Below the pieces are notes generated by a model. The model saw only the letters and a list, made by a program, of their open reading frames with translations, made no database searches and had not been told where the DNA came from. From assembly GCA_001657315.1 (NCBI GenBank), contig LYSV01000043.1, forward strand, positions 1 to 64,000: a DNA stretch of 64,000 nucleotides, given 5' to 3'. Of the stretch, positions 43,925 to 53,486 are shown piece after piece. The position numbers and the translations under genes were made by a program. Position 1 is the first letter of the stretch, and each line of letters opens with the position of its first letter. Source of the stretch: Flammeovirgaceae bacterium BBD 1991-12 (GTDB taxonomy: Bacteria > Bacteroidota > Bacteroidia > Cytophagales > Cyclobacteriaceae).

Positions 43925-45072
43925 TTAATGGATCAGAGTTAGCGTACCACGATCTATTTCCTGCCCATTTTTTTCAGTCACTACATAAAAGTAGGCTCCG
44001 GTAGGTGCAAGGCTTCCTGCATCCAGGTAGCCGTCCCAGAACGTACTTCCGCCTGCATCAAAATACAGTCTTTTCATCAAACTCCCGTTTCTGTTCACGA
44101 TATCAATTCTTCCGGCAGTATGCTCAGGGGTATTAAAGGTCCACTTTTCACCTCTGCCCGGTGAAAACACTTTCTGCTCATCCGGGCATTCGTTACCGGA
44201 ATTATAAAAGTTCTGGTAAACTGGCAGCCCCTTCCATCGGAGATCATCAGTCTGTAGGCTCCCGGTTTCAAATTGGTCTGTAGACTTTCTTTCATTGTAA
44301 CGGAGTCAGGTAGCAGCATGATGACCCATTTATTGTCCTTTGCGCGCCGTATCCAGTCTTCTGCTATCCGTACAAAGCCAGTCCGGCACTCATCAGTCAC
44401 CAGCAACGGATCGTTTGTCATGCCTGTAAAACAACTGCCGGCTTCAGTTCCTGAAGGCTGTACCGGCTTTATTTTGGGTGACGAATTAAGGGGCATTGTT
44501 ACGTTCAGGTCAGAGGTCTTTTTACGGACAGGCTGCGGCAAAACCTGCAAAGGTCCGGCCTGTACCAAATCCGTTGCAGCATCTGCGTTCTTCTCATGAT
44601 TGACCGGCTCCTCTGTTTTCTCTGGCACTGTATGAGTTTCCAGACGTGTTTTTTCCGTCGGAAGTACAGCATTACGATCAGAAGGCTCAGGAACCACCGG
44701 AACCCTGGCATCAGTGACCACCATACTGTCAACAGCTACCGGCACTTCGTTCAGCTCAGAAACCATCACATTGTCAGGTGACGTGATCCACCATGTCAAT
44801 AGCCCTGCCACCAGTATTCCTCCCAGCCCCAGAGCCACTCTCCCGTTTCTTCCAAAATGAGAATGCCCTGCCCCATCCATCACATTTCTTATCTCTTTTT
44901 TTACAGTCAGCAATTCATGGTCTACTATCGCCTCCTGCACCACCCTGTGGGCCGCCACCTCCTGCCTGAGCGCTGGATCCGAGGTCATGGCTGCCTCAAA
45001 AATACGGCGCTCACCTTCACTCAATTCACCATTCAGATAAGCCTCTATCTTTTCTATATCCTCATTCATCAT
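43925..45072 (-). CDS. Membrane anti-sigma factor with type B (CHU_C) tail, frameshifted
   Basis: The intact frame (44095-45072, 325 residues) has a cytoplasmic N-terminus typical of anti-sigma factors (NEDIEKIEAYLNGELSEGER, FEAAMTSDPALRQEV), one membrane helix (~79-96), a proline/threonine-rich periplasmic linker and a region with GAYRLMISDGRGCQFTRTF. The frame then drifts, while an overlapping frame (from about 44210 down to 43925) continues NSGNECPDEQKVFSPGRGEK, VDIVNRNGSL-like text and TGAYFYVVTEKNGQEI, a gliding-associated type B tail. One extra A on the plus strand within AAAA at 44206-44209 joins the two into a ~382-residue protein. It may be a mutation, a sequencing error or -1 frameshifting. 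Its ATG abuts the sigma gene's stop, so the two form a pair. Confidence 0.8.
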
Positions 45073-45645
45073 CTATAAGGTCAATTCATTTCTAAACCCC
45101 TCATGATCCTTAACTTTTTCTATCAGATGCTTCTTGCACTTGTATTTTTTCGACTTGGCCACATCTTCTGACTTAAACCCCATTCTTCGGGCTATCTCCG
45201 CCATGGAAAGTTTGTGGTAATAGGCCAGCACCAGTAGCTCTCTGCATGTTTCTCCCAACTGCCGGAACAGAAACTTCACCTTACTCTCCCTCTCCGACGT
45301 CAATACCTGTTGCAAAACCTCTTCTTCATCTGTCAGCTTTTCGGAGACTTCTTCCAGCCCCATCAGTCTGCTGTCCTTCTTTAATTTATTGATCCACAGA
45401 TTCCGGGCTACCGTAAATATGAAAGCTCCTGTCTCATAGCGGTCATCATACCTGCCTAATTTCAATTGTTTGTAAAAGATCAGTACCGTGTCCTGAAAAA
45501 TGTCCCTTGCATCCTCTTCATTCCCTCCTCTGCTCCTGACCATAGAAGCTATTTTTTCAAACTCATTTTTATATAGCAGCGCTATGGCTTTGTCATCTTT
45601 TCCGGCACGGATGTATTCCAGGATCTTTGTATCTCTCCTTTTCAA
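45073..45645 (-). CDS. ECF RNA polymerase sigma factor
   Basis: 190 residues. Region 2: IALLYKNEFEKIASMVRSRG, DARDIFQDTVLIFYKQLKLG and GAFIFTVARNLWINKLKKD. Region 4: FLFRQLGETCRELLVLAYYH, KLSMAEIARRMGFKSEDVAK and a basic end (SKKYKCKKHLIEKVK). It is followed without spacer by the membrane anti-sigma factor. The shared 146-base upstream region faces the PorP/SprF gene, so this sigma factor is a candidate regulator of that operon. The family call is secure, the regulon inferred. Confidence 0.93.
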   Translation of the reverse strand: MKRRDTKILEYIRAGKDDKAIALLYKNEFEKIASMVRSRGGNEEDARDIFQDTVLIFYKQLKLGRYDDRYETGAFIFTVARNLWINKLKKDSRLMGLEEVSEKLTDEEEVLQQVLTSERESKVKFLFRQLGETCRELLVLAYYHKLSMAEIARRMGFKSEDVAKSKKYKCKKHLIEKVKDHEGFRNELTL

Positions 45646-45791
45646 TATGGTCCGTTTATTACCGCTACAATATCAACCCTTAAAAGTAACCGCTAATAAA
45701 AAAAAATTATGAGTTGCTGGCTGTAATTAAAAAAATAACATATTAGCAGCGAAAAAAACCAAAACACAAAAGAAACCGAAGCCTGATATTA

Positions 45792-46676
45792 ATGAGAAAA
45801 CAACCCCCTGTCTTCCTCGTTCTCATTTTTCATCTTTCCGGTTTCTCAGTAGTATGGGCACAGTCCATTGAATTGTTGCCCGTACGTTTTGCACTCTTTC
45901 CCACCCATTATCCCGTATTAAATCCTGCCCTTGTCAATATGAAAAACCCACGGTCACTGGCTATGGGCACACAACTGACTGCAGGAGGGTTTGAAAGTGT
46001 ATATTCATTCTATCTGAACGGCGCCCTGACTATTTTCCCTGACGGTCGCCCCAACCAACGCCTGGGGATCACAGTAATGGGCGATTGGGAGGGTGAGCTC
46101 ATTTCCCGAAGTTGGCTCAGTCTGATGTATGCCATCGAAATACCAGTGGCCGGAAAAGTGAGGATAGGCAGCGGAGCCCACATAGGACTGGTCAATTACA
46201 TGGTACAAAATACCGTGGCCAGCCCTGGCGGATCGGATATGGCTCCGGTGATCTCGGTAGGGCTTAAGGTACGTGATGACCGCGGTCATATAGGCTTTGC
46301 CTTTAACCAGACCAACCGGCCTACGCTGGTGCCGATTGAACAGCCTGTGCGTTTGAACCGGCATGTAAACCTGACTTCAGACTACAACTTTCAAATGAGC
46401 AGGATGTTTGTTCTGACCCCGGCGCTCTGGGTGCGCTGGCTAAGGGATGACTATCGGGAATACACCTTCAGCCTGGAAGCCATGCTGGACGATATTTTTT
46501 CCTTTCAGACCCTTTGGTTCCATCAAAGGAACCTGACGTTTGGTTTTGGAATGAAGAACATTCGTTTTGCCAAAACAAATCTTCGGATACAATTTTCCTA
46601 CACCGTACCCTTCGGAACGGAGGTATTCGACCAGTTTAAATTGTACGAGGCCCACATTGGACTAAATGATTTTTGA
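45792..46676 (+). CDS. PorP/SprF-family type IX secretion membrane protein
   Basis: 294 residues. A signal peptide (ending VVWAQS) is followed by a beta-barrel of the PorP/SprF family: LFPTHYPVLNPALVNMKNPR near the start (the family's N-P-A block), FESVYSFYLNGALTIFPDGR, VAGKVRIGSGAHIGLVNYMV and KVRDDRGHIGFAFNQTN further on. SprF-type proteins are outer-membrane partners that particular type IX cargo proteins with type B tails need for secretion. The genes that follow encode two such large surface proteins, which fits. It is divergent from the sigma/anti-sigma pair. Confidence 0.9.
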   Translation: MRKQPPVFLVLIFHLSGFSVVWAQSIELLPVRFALFPTHYPVLNPALVNMKNPRSLAMGTQLTAGGFESVYSFYLNGALTIFPDGRPNQRLGITVMGDWEGELISRSWLSLMYAIEIPVAGKVRIGSGAHIGLVNYMVQNTVASPGGSDMAPVISVGLKVRDDRGHIGFAFNQTNRPTLVPIEQPVRLNRHVNLTSDYNFQMSRMFVLTPALWVRWLRDDYREYTFSLEAMLDDIFSFQTLWFHQRNLTFGFGMKNIRFAKTNLRIQFSYTVPFGTEVFDQFKLYEAHIGLNDF

Positions 46677-46755
46677 TGTATTCATGATATGGCTGGTTAC
46701 TTTCCGCCTGTACCTGTGTAGTGTAGGTATAGGAACAAAAAGATTTTTACTTGAA

Positions 46756-49700
46756 ATGAGACATTTTTTCACCATTTTTTTGATATTGACAGTGGTCTGT
46801 TGCAATTCACTGCAAGCTTCGGTCACGCCGCTGTTCATTTGTAACAGCACAGCCGGAGCATTGTTCGGAAACGAATATTCAAGGCATCACACCGCCGGAG
46901 GATTGACCGACCGACCTGCTCTCAGTTTTTACACTATACCCGATACAGCCTTTGCCCAATGGCTGGATAGTAATTTTGCAGATCTTATCGTAAATGATGA
47001 TCAGCTGGACCTGACGCGTGCATCTGAAATCACCGAAATGAGAATAGAATGGGATGGTGTAACCAATGGTCCTGAAGGATACTTATTTCAAAGGATCACC
47101 AACCTGGACGGTTTACAACACTTTATCAATCTGCAAAATTTTGTAAGTAATGCACACCTTCAGAACGTCCCGAACCTTTCCGGTCTGCAATTTCTGGAAT
47201 CATTCATAGCTACCAATGCCAACCTCTCGTTCAATCAAAGACTGGCGTTGGAAGGTCTTGCATTGACTACGCTTACAATAAACAATACGAATTTCAAATT
47301 CACATCCCAGAAGCCCTTTCCCGAACCTTTCGATATCAACATCACCATGTATCCGACCGTTTCGGAAGTAGTAATTAAGAACGCCAGCCTCAGGGATATA
47401 CATGATCAAAGTATATTTCACTGGTATAAAAACGGAGAACTGATACAATCTGATAAGGCCGATTCGCTGGTGTTGACCAATTTTGACCGAAGTGATGTGG
47501 CCACATATTCAGCGCGTGTCTCTAATCCTCTGTTTGAAGGAGACACACTCTATTTTCTGCGTCATCACGTGGCCATCGATAACCTGCCCACCTGGTGGAT
47601 CGAGGACATGAGAATGAGTTCTCCCGTCGTGGATGACCACTTCATTTCCTTTGAGTTCGGTAATTTTTCCGGTATTGAAAAAGGAGATATACTGGGGCTG
47701 TTCTATGAGGACGGATCCGGCATCTTACAACCAGGAGCCACAGGCATCTGGACAGGAAGTTACATGCATGGGATCTTTACATTAGAGGGGGATCCGGACG
47801 GTATAGCCCCAAAAACAGGTTTTGAACAAGGGGAAAAGATCCATTACAAATTATGGGACCCGGAGCATTCTGTTGAATATGACATACAACCCGTCTATGC
47901 CACCAGAGATGAAGTATATGATCAGTTTCTGATCCCGGAACAGGTACAGTTGAATATGACTGTACACCATGACGGTTTCTTTTACCCCTCTACCGGTCAG
48001 TATGAAGGAGAGCAGGGCCCGCAGACCGGACCCCATGTTTACTGGTATGAGAATGGCTTTACTACCAGTTATATCACGCAATTGACTGGTAAGCCGGTAC
48101 TATATTATCCTGTTCGCGATACTGCTTTTGTAAACTGGCTCGACACTAATTTCAGCGGACTGATCGTAAATGGCAACCAATTGGATGTTACCAGAGCTGA
48201 GCAGATCACCGAACTTAACACGGATTTCCATCATATAGAACAAATAAAGGACCTCGATGGGTTGCAATATTTTTCGCAGCTCGAGGTTTTCACCTGCCGG
48301 TCCGTAACACAAAAAGTGCCCGACCTCTCTGGCCTTACCAAATTGAGGACCTTTGTGTTAACAAACGCCAATCTTTCCTTTACCTATTTGGAACAACTGA
48401 ATACGCTTCAGGTGGATTCTGTCCATGTAACGAATACCCATTTTACATTCAATGTATCAGGAGCTTCGCAGCAGGTAGACTTAGGAGATCTGGTTGACCT
48501 GGGCGGTACGGTTGAACTTTCGAATAGCTCCCTTCAGGATATGCATCCGCAAAGTGTCTTTCAATGGTATAAAGGCCAGGAGATGATCCCGGGTGAAACG
48601 TCAACCACCCTTGCCATAACAGATTTCAACAGGCAGGATGTAAATGTATACCATGCCAGAGTCACCAATCCGCTGTTTCCCGGTGATACGCTGAAATTTT
48701 ATCAACGTATGATAGCTATTAATAATCTGCCAGTATGGTGGCCGTCCCAACTGGTTTACGGCAGTGGCATCAGAAATGACCAGTTTATGCTCTTTCCTGA
48801 ATCATCCTATCTTGAAGAAGGGGCCATCGAACCCGGGGACTTCATAGGTATTTTCTATGAGGACGAACTGGGGAAAAGGCAAACACGTTCTGTAAGCATC
48901 TGGACCGGTGATGATTTGATAGGCACAGGTTCCATTCTTCCCGGTGACCTGGATGCTATGGACCCAAAAACCGGTTTCGAGGAGAATGAACCGCTCCATT
49001 TCAGACTGTGGGATCCGGTGCGGGGAGCGGATTATCCCGTACAGGCGGAATATGCTCCTGCGGGAGAAGAAGAATCCATTTTGCAGGCCTCCGATAATTA
49101 CAACCACCTGACAACGAACCTAAGGGCAAGTAACAACAACTACAGCTTTATTAATGACGGACGCTTTCACCCGTCAACGGTCATCTCTCACAACCCACCA
49201 CCTTCGCGATTTAACTATTCCTTTTCAGTGATAGTCAACTGGACAGGCAAGCCACATTCCTATTACACATTGAAGGACACTGTTTTTGCCAACTGGCTTG
49301 GCTCCAATTTCACCGGGTTGATCGTAAACGGAAATCAACTGGACATAACAAGGGCTGGCGGGATCACGAAGCTTAACATTGGTTCTACCGAAATCAAGGG
49401 TCTGGATGGTCTTCAACACTTCTCGCAACTTCAGATCTTCACAAGTGAATCGGCAATACAACGGGTACCGGACCTTTCAGGACTTGCATCCCTTCAGACC
49501 TTTCATGCTACCGGGGCCAATCTCTCATTTACCCACATCCGAGCCCTGCAAGATCTTAGTCTGTCGTCTCTGGTGATAGAAAATGATCTTTTCAGTTTCG
49601 CATCAGAGGAAAATTTCGCTCCCCTGAGCATTATTTATGCACATAAGCCACCGGTGGCCGGATACCCTGCCGGCAGCACCATCCATTTCCGTAACGAAAC

Positions 49701-51969
49701 CCTGAAGGACATACATCCTCAAAGTGTCTTCCACTGGTATAAAGACGAAGTTCTTGTTCAGTCAGGCAACTCAGATACTTTCAGGGTTGGGAATTTTGAG
49801 CGTGAAGACATTGCCGGGTATTCTGCTCTGGTAACCAACCCTCTTTTCCCGGGGGATACACTCAGGTTCGTCACTCAATTCATAGCTATTGACAATAAAC
49901 CGGCATGGTGGCCTGAAAACATAAAAAGCAACGCTGTAGCCGGAGACCATATGGCCTTATTCCCCAAAACGGAAGATCTGATGGCCGGTGCGGTGGAACG
50001 CGGTGACTTCATAGGTATTTTCTATCGTGATGAACAGGGCATGCTGCAAACACAATCAGCCGGTGTATGGCTGGAAAATGAATTACTATGGTTCGTTCTA
50101 CCCGGTGATATCCACGGACCGGAACTCAAAACAGGCTTTACTGAAGGGGAACCCCTCCTCTTTAAGCTCTGGGATCCGGTGACACAAAAGGAATTTGACG
50201 TTACCGCGGAATATGCACCTCCTGGAAACGAGGCCGAAACCTTGATCAGATCCACTTTTGATGGATTCCTGGAAGAGACAGATATTTTGGTGTATGATGA
50301 TGGTCTTTTCCATCCTATACCGGTCAGCCCAACAGGAAGTGGCGGGAACTGGTCTATCATCACCAACCTTATTGGCAAAAACAACACCCCATGGGAAGCG
50401 GTGACCGGAGGCCCTGGAAATCATCTGGTGATCATTCCATCCGACGTAGCCGCAGATATCCAGGGACAGCCTCTGGAAAACGGAGACTATGTTGGGTTCT
50501 TCTTTGAAGGAGAGAATGGAGAGCTGATTTGTAGTGATTTTGCACTTTGGACTGGTGAAAATCTTGCACTGAGCCCATGGCAGTCAAGTGACACTCCAAA
50601 AAACGGCTATGCCATCAGCGAGCCCCTCAAATTAAAAATATGGAAAGGTAATACCGGTATGGAATATCTGGCAGATGAGATCGCTTTTGTAAACCAGCCA
50701 CCCTTCGATGCCAGTGGTCTGTTCACGCCCAACGGCATGAGCCAGGTCAGCTCCATTACCGTAATGACTCCGTGTACAGAACAGTCCATTCCTCTTCACC
50801 CGGGGTGGAACCTCATCTCCAGTTACATTATACCTGAGGAAACGAGTATGAGTAACGTTTTCGCCAATATTGGTCAGGTATTGGTAAAAGACGATCTGGG
50901 AAGTATTGTATACGCCCCTCAAAATGGTATTACCACCGGTCAATGGGATCACCGGCAAGGGTATCAGGTGTTTGTCATATCGCCTGACACACTCAGGGTC
51001 TGTGGTGAGGCTGTGCCGGAAGGATCCGCCATCAACATACCCTTAAATACTTATCCTTATTTCCTGCCCTACTGGCATGAACAGTCAGCTCCGGTAAGTG
51101 AGGTAATGACCTCCCTCGAAGGCAGGTATGATTATCTGCAAAGGATCAGGTATGATGTCAGTGAGCAGCGCTTTGTGGCAGACAATTATATTCCCTCACA
51201 CATCATTGACCCTCCGATCGATCAGATAGGAAATATGGAACCCGGGTTGGCTTATAAAATAAAAATGAACGAGCCTTCCACATATACGTTCCGGAATCTG
51301 TCAGGCACAAGTGGCCGACTGTTCAATACTATGGCAAGAACACATGATCGTGATTTCCGCTACTACACCGACATCGACCAAAAAGATATTGACAACGCTA
51401 TAGTGGTTATACCCGCGGATGTTCTGGAGAAGCTTAAAGGCATAAAATCCGGAGATGAACTGGCAATAAAAACACCATCAGGAGAAGTGATGGGGGCCGG
51501 CATCTTCTCCGGCGGATCAATGGCCCTGACGGCATGGGCGGTTGAAAACGTTAAGCATGGTGACCTGCTTGAAATAGAGGTATGGCACGCAGCAACCGAT
51601 GAAACCGATAAGCTGCAAACTTCATACACTAAAGAGGGAGGCTATCTGCCCGGAAGCCTGATGATCGTATCTGATCTGAAAAGTTTGAAAAACGATACTT
51701 TTTCAGAAGATATCCGGTTTGCAGCATATCCGAATCCTGTACATGAGAAATTGTATGTGCGTCTTCCTTTTACCAACAACGAAAAGGGTACAATGCATAT
51801 AACAGACCTTACCGGGAAGATCATCTGGCAGCAGGATATAGCTGCTACACTGGAAATCATGAACATCGACGTTTCCTCAATGGAAAGGGGCGTGTACATG
51901 CTGGAAATCAATGTGTCCGGAGAAAATGACCCTTGGTCGGTCCGAAAGAGAATTGTTATTGCTGATTAA
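46756..51969 (+). CDS. Giant surface protein, three LRR/Ig-type repeats with type A T9SS tail
   Basis: 1737 residues from ATG 46756, which gives a signal peptide (MRHFFTIFLILTVVCCNSLQ); the frame extends further upstream but overlaps the SprF stop. Three repeats of about 390 residues begin with (Y/T)..(R/L/P)DT.F..WL.(S/T)NF near 46931, 48106 and 49264. Each has leucine-rich-like segments (ITNLDGLQHF), an Ig-like domain (FHWYKNGELIQS, DVATYSARVSNP) and a module GD(I/F)(L/I)G(L/I)FYEDG...IWTG...TGF. A fourth such module lies at about 50400-50700, then a PGWNLISSY domain. The last ~85 residues are a Por-secretion tail (FAAYPNPVHEKLYVRLPFTN). It probably is exported by T9SS with SprF help and acts in adhesion or gliding; the ligand is unknown. 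Confidence 0.9.
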   Translation: MRHFFTIFLILTVVCCNSLQASVTPLFICNSTAGALFGNEYSRHHTAGGLTDRPALSFYTIPDTAFAQWLDSNFADLIVNDDQLDLTRASEITEMRIEWDGVTNGPEGYLFQRITNLDGLQHFINLQNFVSNAHLQNVPNLSGLQFLESFIATNANLSFNQRLALEGLALTTLTINNTNFKFTSQKPFPEPFDINITMYPTVSEVVIKNASLRDIHDQSIFHWYKNGELIQSDKADSLVLTNFDRSDVATYSARVSNPLFEGDTLYFLRHHVAIDNLPTWWIEDMRMSSPVVDDHFISFEFGNFSGIEKGDILGLFYEDGSGILQPGATGIWTGSYMHGIFTLEGDPDGIAPKTGFEQGEKIHYKLWDPEHSVEYDIQPVYATRDEVYDQFLIPEQVQLNMTVHHDGFFYPSTGQYEGEQGPQTGPHVYWYENGFTTSYITQLTGKPVLYYPVRDTAFVNWLDTNFSGLIVNGNQLDVTRAEQITELNTDFHHIEQIKDLDGLQYFSQLEVFTCRSVTQKVPDLSGLTKLRTFVLTNANLSFTYLEQLNTLQVDSVHVTNTHFTFNVSGASQQVDLGDLVDLGGTVELSNSSLQDMHPQSVFQWYKGQEMIPGETSTTLAITDFNRQDVNVYHARVTNPLFPGDTLKFYQRMIAINNLPVWWPSQLVYGSGIRNDQFMLFPESSYLEEGAIEPGDFIGIFYEDELGKRQTRSVSIWTGDDLIGTGSILPGDLDAMDPKTGFEENEPLHFRLWDPVRGADYPVQAEYAPAGEEESILQASDNYNHLTTNLRASNNNYSFINDGRFHPSTVISHNPPPSRFNYSFSVIVNWTGKPHSYYTLKDTVFANWLGSNFTGLIVNGNQLDITRAGGITKLNIGSTEIKGLDGLQHFSQLQIFTSESAIQRVPDLSGLASLQTFHATGANLSFTHIRALQDLSLSSLVIENDLFSFASEENFAPLSIIYAHKPPVAGYPAGSTIHFRNETLKDIHPQSVFHWYKDEVLVQSGNSDTFRVGNFEREDIAGYSALVTNPLFPGDTLRFVTQFIAIDNKPAWWPENIKSNAVAGDHMALFPKTEDLMAGAVERGDFIGIFYRDEQGMLQTQSAGVWLENELLWFVLPGDIHGPELKTGFTEGEPLLFKLWDPVTQKEFDVTAEYAPPGNEAETLIRSTFDGFLEETDILVYDDGLFHPIPVSPTGSGGNWSIITNLIGKNNTPWEAVTGGPGNHLVIIPSDVAADIQGQPLENGDYVGFFFEGENGELICSDFALWTGENLALSPWQSSDTPKNGYAISEPLKLKIWKGNTGMEYLADEIAFVNQPPFDASGLFTPNGMSQVSSITVMTPCTEQSIPLHPGWNLISSYIIPEETSMSNVFANIGQVLVKDDLGSIVYAPQNGITTGQWDHRQGYQVFVISPDTLRVCGEAVPEGSAINIPLNTYPYFLPYWHEQSAPVSEVMTSLEGRYDYLQRIRYDVSEQRFVADNYIPSHIIDPPIDQIGNMEPGLAYKIKMNEPSTYTFRNLSGTSGRLFNTMARTHDRDFRYYTDIDQKDIDNAIVVIPADVLEKLKGIKSGDELAIKTPSGEVMGAGIFSGGSMALTAWAVENVKHGDLLEIEVWHAATDETDKLQTSYTKEGGYLPGSLMIVSDLKSLKNDTFSEDIRFAAYPNPVHEKLYVRLPFTNNEKGTMHITDLTGKIIWQQDIAATLEIMNIDVSSMERGVYMLEINVSGENDPWSVRKRIVIAD

Positions 51970-52003
51970 AATCTGCTTAATTTTATAAAGTAAGATCCAG
52001 GGT

Positions 52004-53377
52004 ATGAATATCAGAATTAAGGTTGTTTTACTATTCATTGTCTTTCTGAGCGCCGGCATGGTCCGTGCTCAGGAGGCTCCCTGGACTTTTACCCCTTCTT
52101 CCCTGTCACATACGATCTTCATTGCGGCTGAAAATGTTCCCACTATCGATCAGTCGCCGCTGGATTCCGGTGATTACATAGGGGTTTTCTTTCTGAATGA
52201 TCAGGATCAGTTGCAAAATGCCGGATTTACGCAATGGAGGGAAAGCGATACTTTCATAACTGCCTATGGGGATGATGGTATTACCGACGGATTCCTTCCC
52301 GGCGAAACATTCCAATTCAGGATATGGCGCAGGAACAGTCAGTGTGTGATACAGGAATTTGAAGCGGAATACCTCACCGGTGGTCTCTATACCAGTGCTG
52401 AAACATTCGAATCCAACGGGATCAGTGGAATATCGAACCTTTCCGGCAGATCTTCCAGTATCACCTACTCTACCGCTCAGTTGTGCTCCAACGGCCAGAC
52501 ACTTATCCCCATACTTTCATCCACTCCGGACCAACTTGCCTTTTCATCTTCCAATGGTCTTCAAATTGATGTAAATACCGGTGCCATTGACCCCTCTCAA
52601 AGTGAGCCGGGAGTATACACAGTCACTTACATGTCAAACACATGTCTGGTGTCCAATGAGTTCGGGGTCACCATTAGTGATGCGCCGGTAATTGACCTGC
52701 CTGCTACGCTTTCAGGCTGTGATTCGGTAGTGATCGGTATGGCAGAAACACCGGGTAACACTTATCTCTGGTCTACGGGAGAAAAATCAGCTGAAATAGC
52801 CGTAGGACAAAGCGGGAATTACAGTGTTCAGGTCACTGCTCTGAACCAATGTCAATCGGTTGAATCCATAAGAGTAGTGGTGAGCCCTCCCCTTGTTCCC
52901 GGCACTGTTAACCCGCAAACGGAATTTGCTCCCTGTGCTACAGAAGGGCGTCTGCTCATAGACGCAGAGGCCATAACGGGAGGCATTACACCTTTTGACT
53001 TTTCAGCGCAAAATATTGAAGGTAAGATCTTTACATCATCGGACGGTATGTTTGACGGTCTCCCCGAAGGCAGCTATCACCTCACATTATCTGATTCGTT
53101 GGGTTGTACGACGGAATTGTCCAATGTCGAATTTCTGAACCGGTTGCGCTGTGAAACAGCAGTACTCACCCCTAACAATGACGGTGCTACAGAGTCTCTC
53201 TTTATTGAAGAAAGCGGAAGGGCACAGGTATATGACCGCAATGGCATCATACGAAAAGAAATTGCCATACCTGCCTACTGGGACGGAAAGAGCGAGTCAG
53301 GTGAGATATTGCCCATGGGAATCTACCTGATCGTGGTGAATGGCACCAAAAAAATGACTGTCACTATTGTACGGTAA
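52004..53377 (+). CDS. Secreted protein with type B gliding-associated C-terminal tail
   Basis: 457 residues. After a signal peptide (ending VRAQE) comes one copy of the YIGVFF-type module also found in the giant protein (IDQSPLDSGDYIGVFFLNDQ, TFQFRIWRRNSQCVIQEF). Ig-like segments follow (PVIDLPATLSGCDSVVIGMA, GNYSVQVTALNQCQSVESIR) and a cell-surface-type end: VLTPNNDGATESLFIEESG, QVYDRNGIIRKEIAIPAYWD, GKSESGEILPMGIYLIVVNG, the gliding-motility C-terminal domain of type B. In this system such tails need a PorP/SprF partner; the SprF gene is two genes upstream. It starts 34 bases after the giant gene. Confidence 0.9.
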   Translation: MNIRIKVVLLFIVFLSAGMVRAQEAPWTFTPSSLSHTIFIAAENVPTIDQSPLDSGDYIGVFFLNDQDQLQNAGFTQWRESDTFITAYGDDGITDGFLPGETFQFRIWRRNSQCVIQEFEAEYLTGGLYTSAETFESNGISGISNLSGRSSSITYSTAQLCSNGQTLIPILSSTPDQLAFSSSNGLQIDVNTGAIDPSQSEPGVYTVTYMSNTCLVSNEFGVTISDAPVIDLPATLSGCDSVVIGMAETPGNTYLWSTGEKSAEIAVGQSGNYSVQVTALNQCQSVESIRVVVSPPLVPGTVNPQTEFAPCATEGRLLIDAEAITGGITPFDFSAQNIEGKIFTSSDGMFDGLPEGSYHLTLSDSLGCTTELSNVEFLNRLRCETAVLTPNNDGATESLFIEESGRAQVYDRNGIIRKEIAIPAYWDGKSESGEILPMGIYLIVVNGTKKMTVTIVR

Positions 53378-53486
53378 CATCCGATCTCTCCGGAGCATAT
53401 TTTAAGTGTTTACAATAGCATCCTCACATGCCATAATTAATTACTCAGTTGTTTTTCATCCGTTCCGTTACGGCTAATTTTGCCGG

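Noticed and set aside
46666-46755. Longer N-terminus for the giant surface protein
   Set aside because: It overlaps the SprF stop and would displace the signal peptide.
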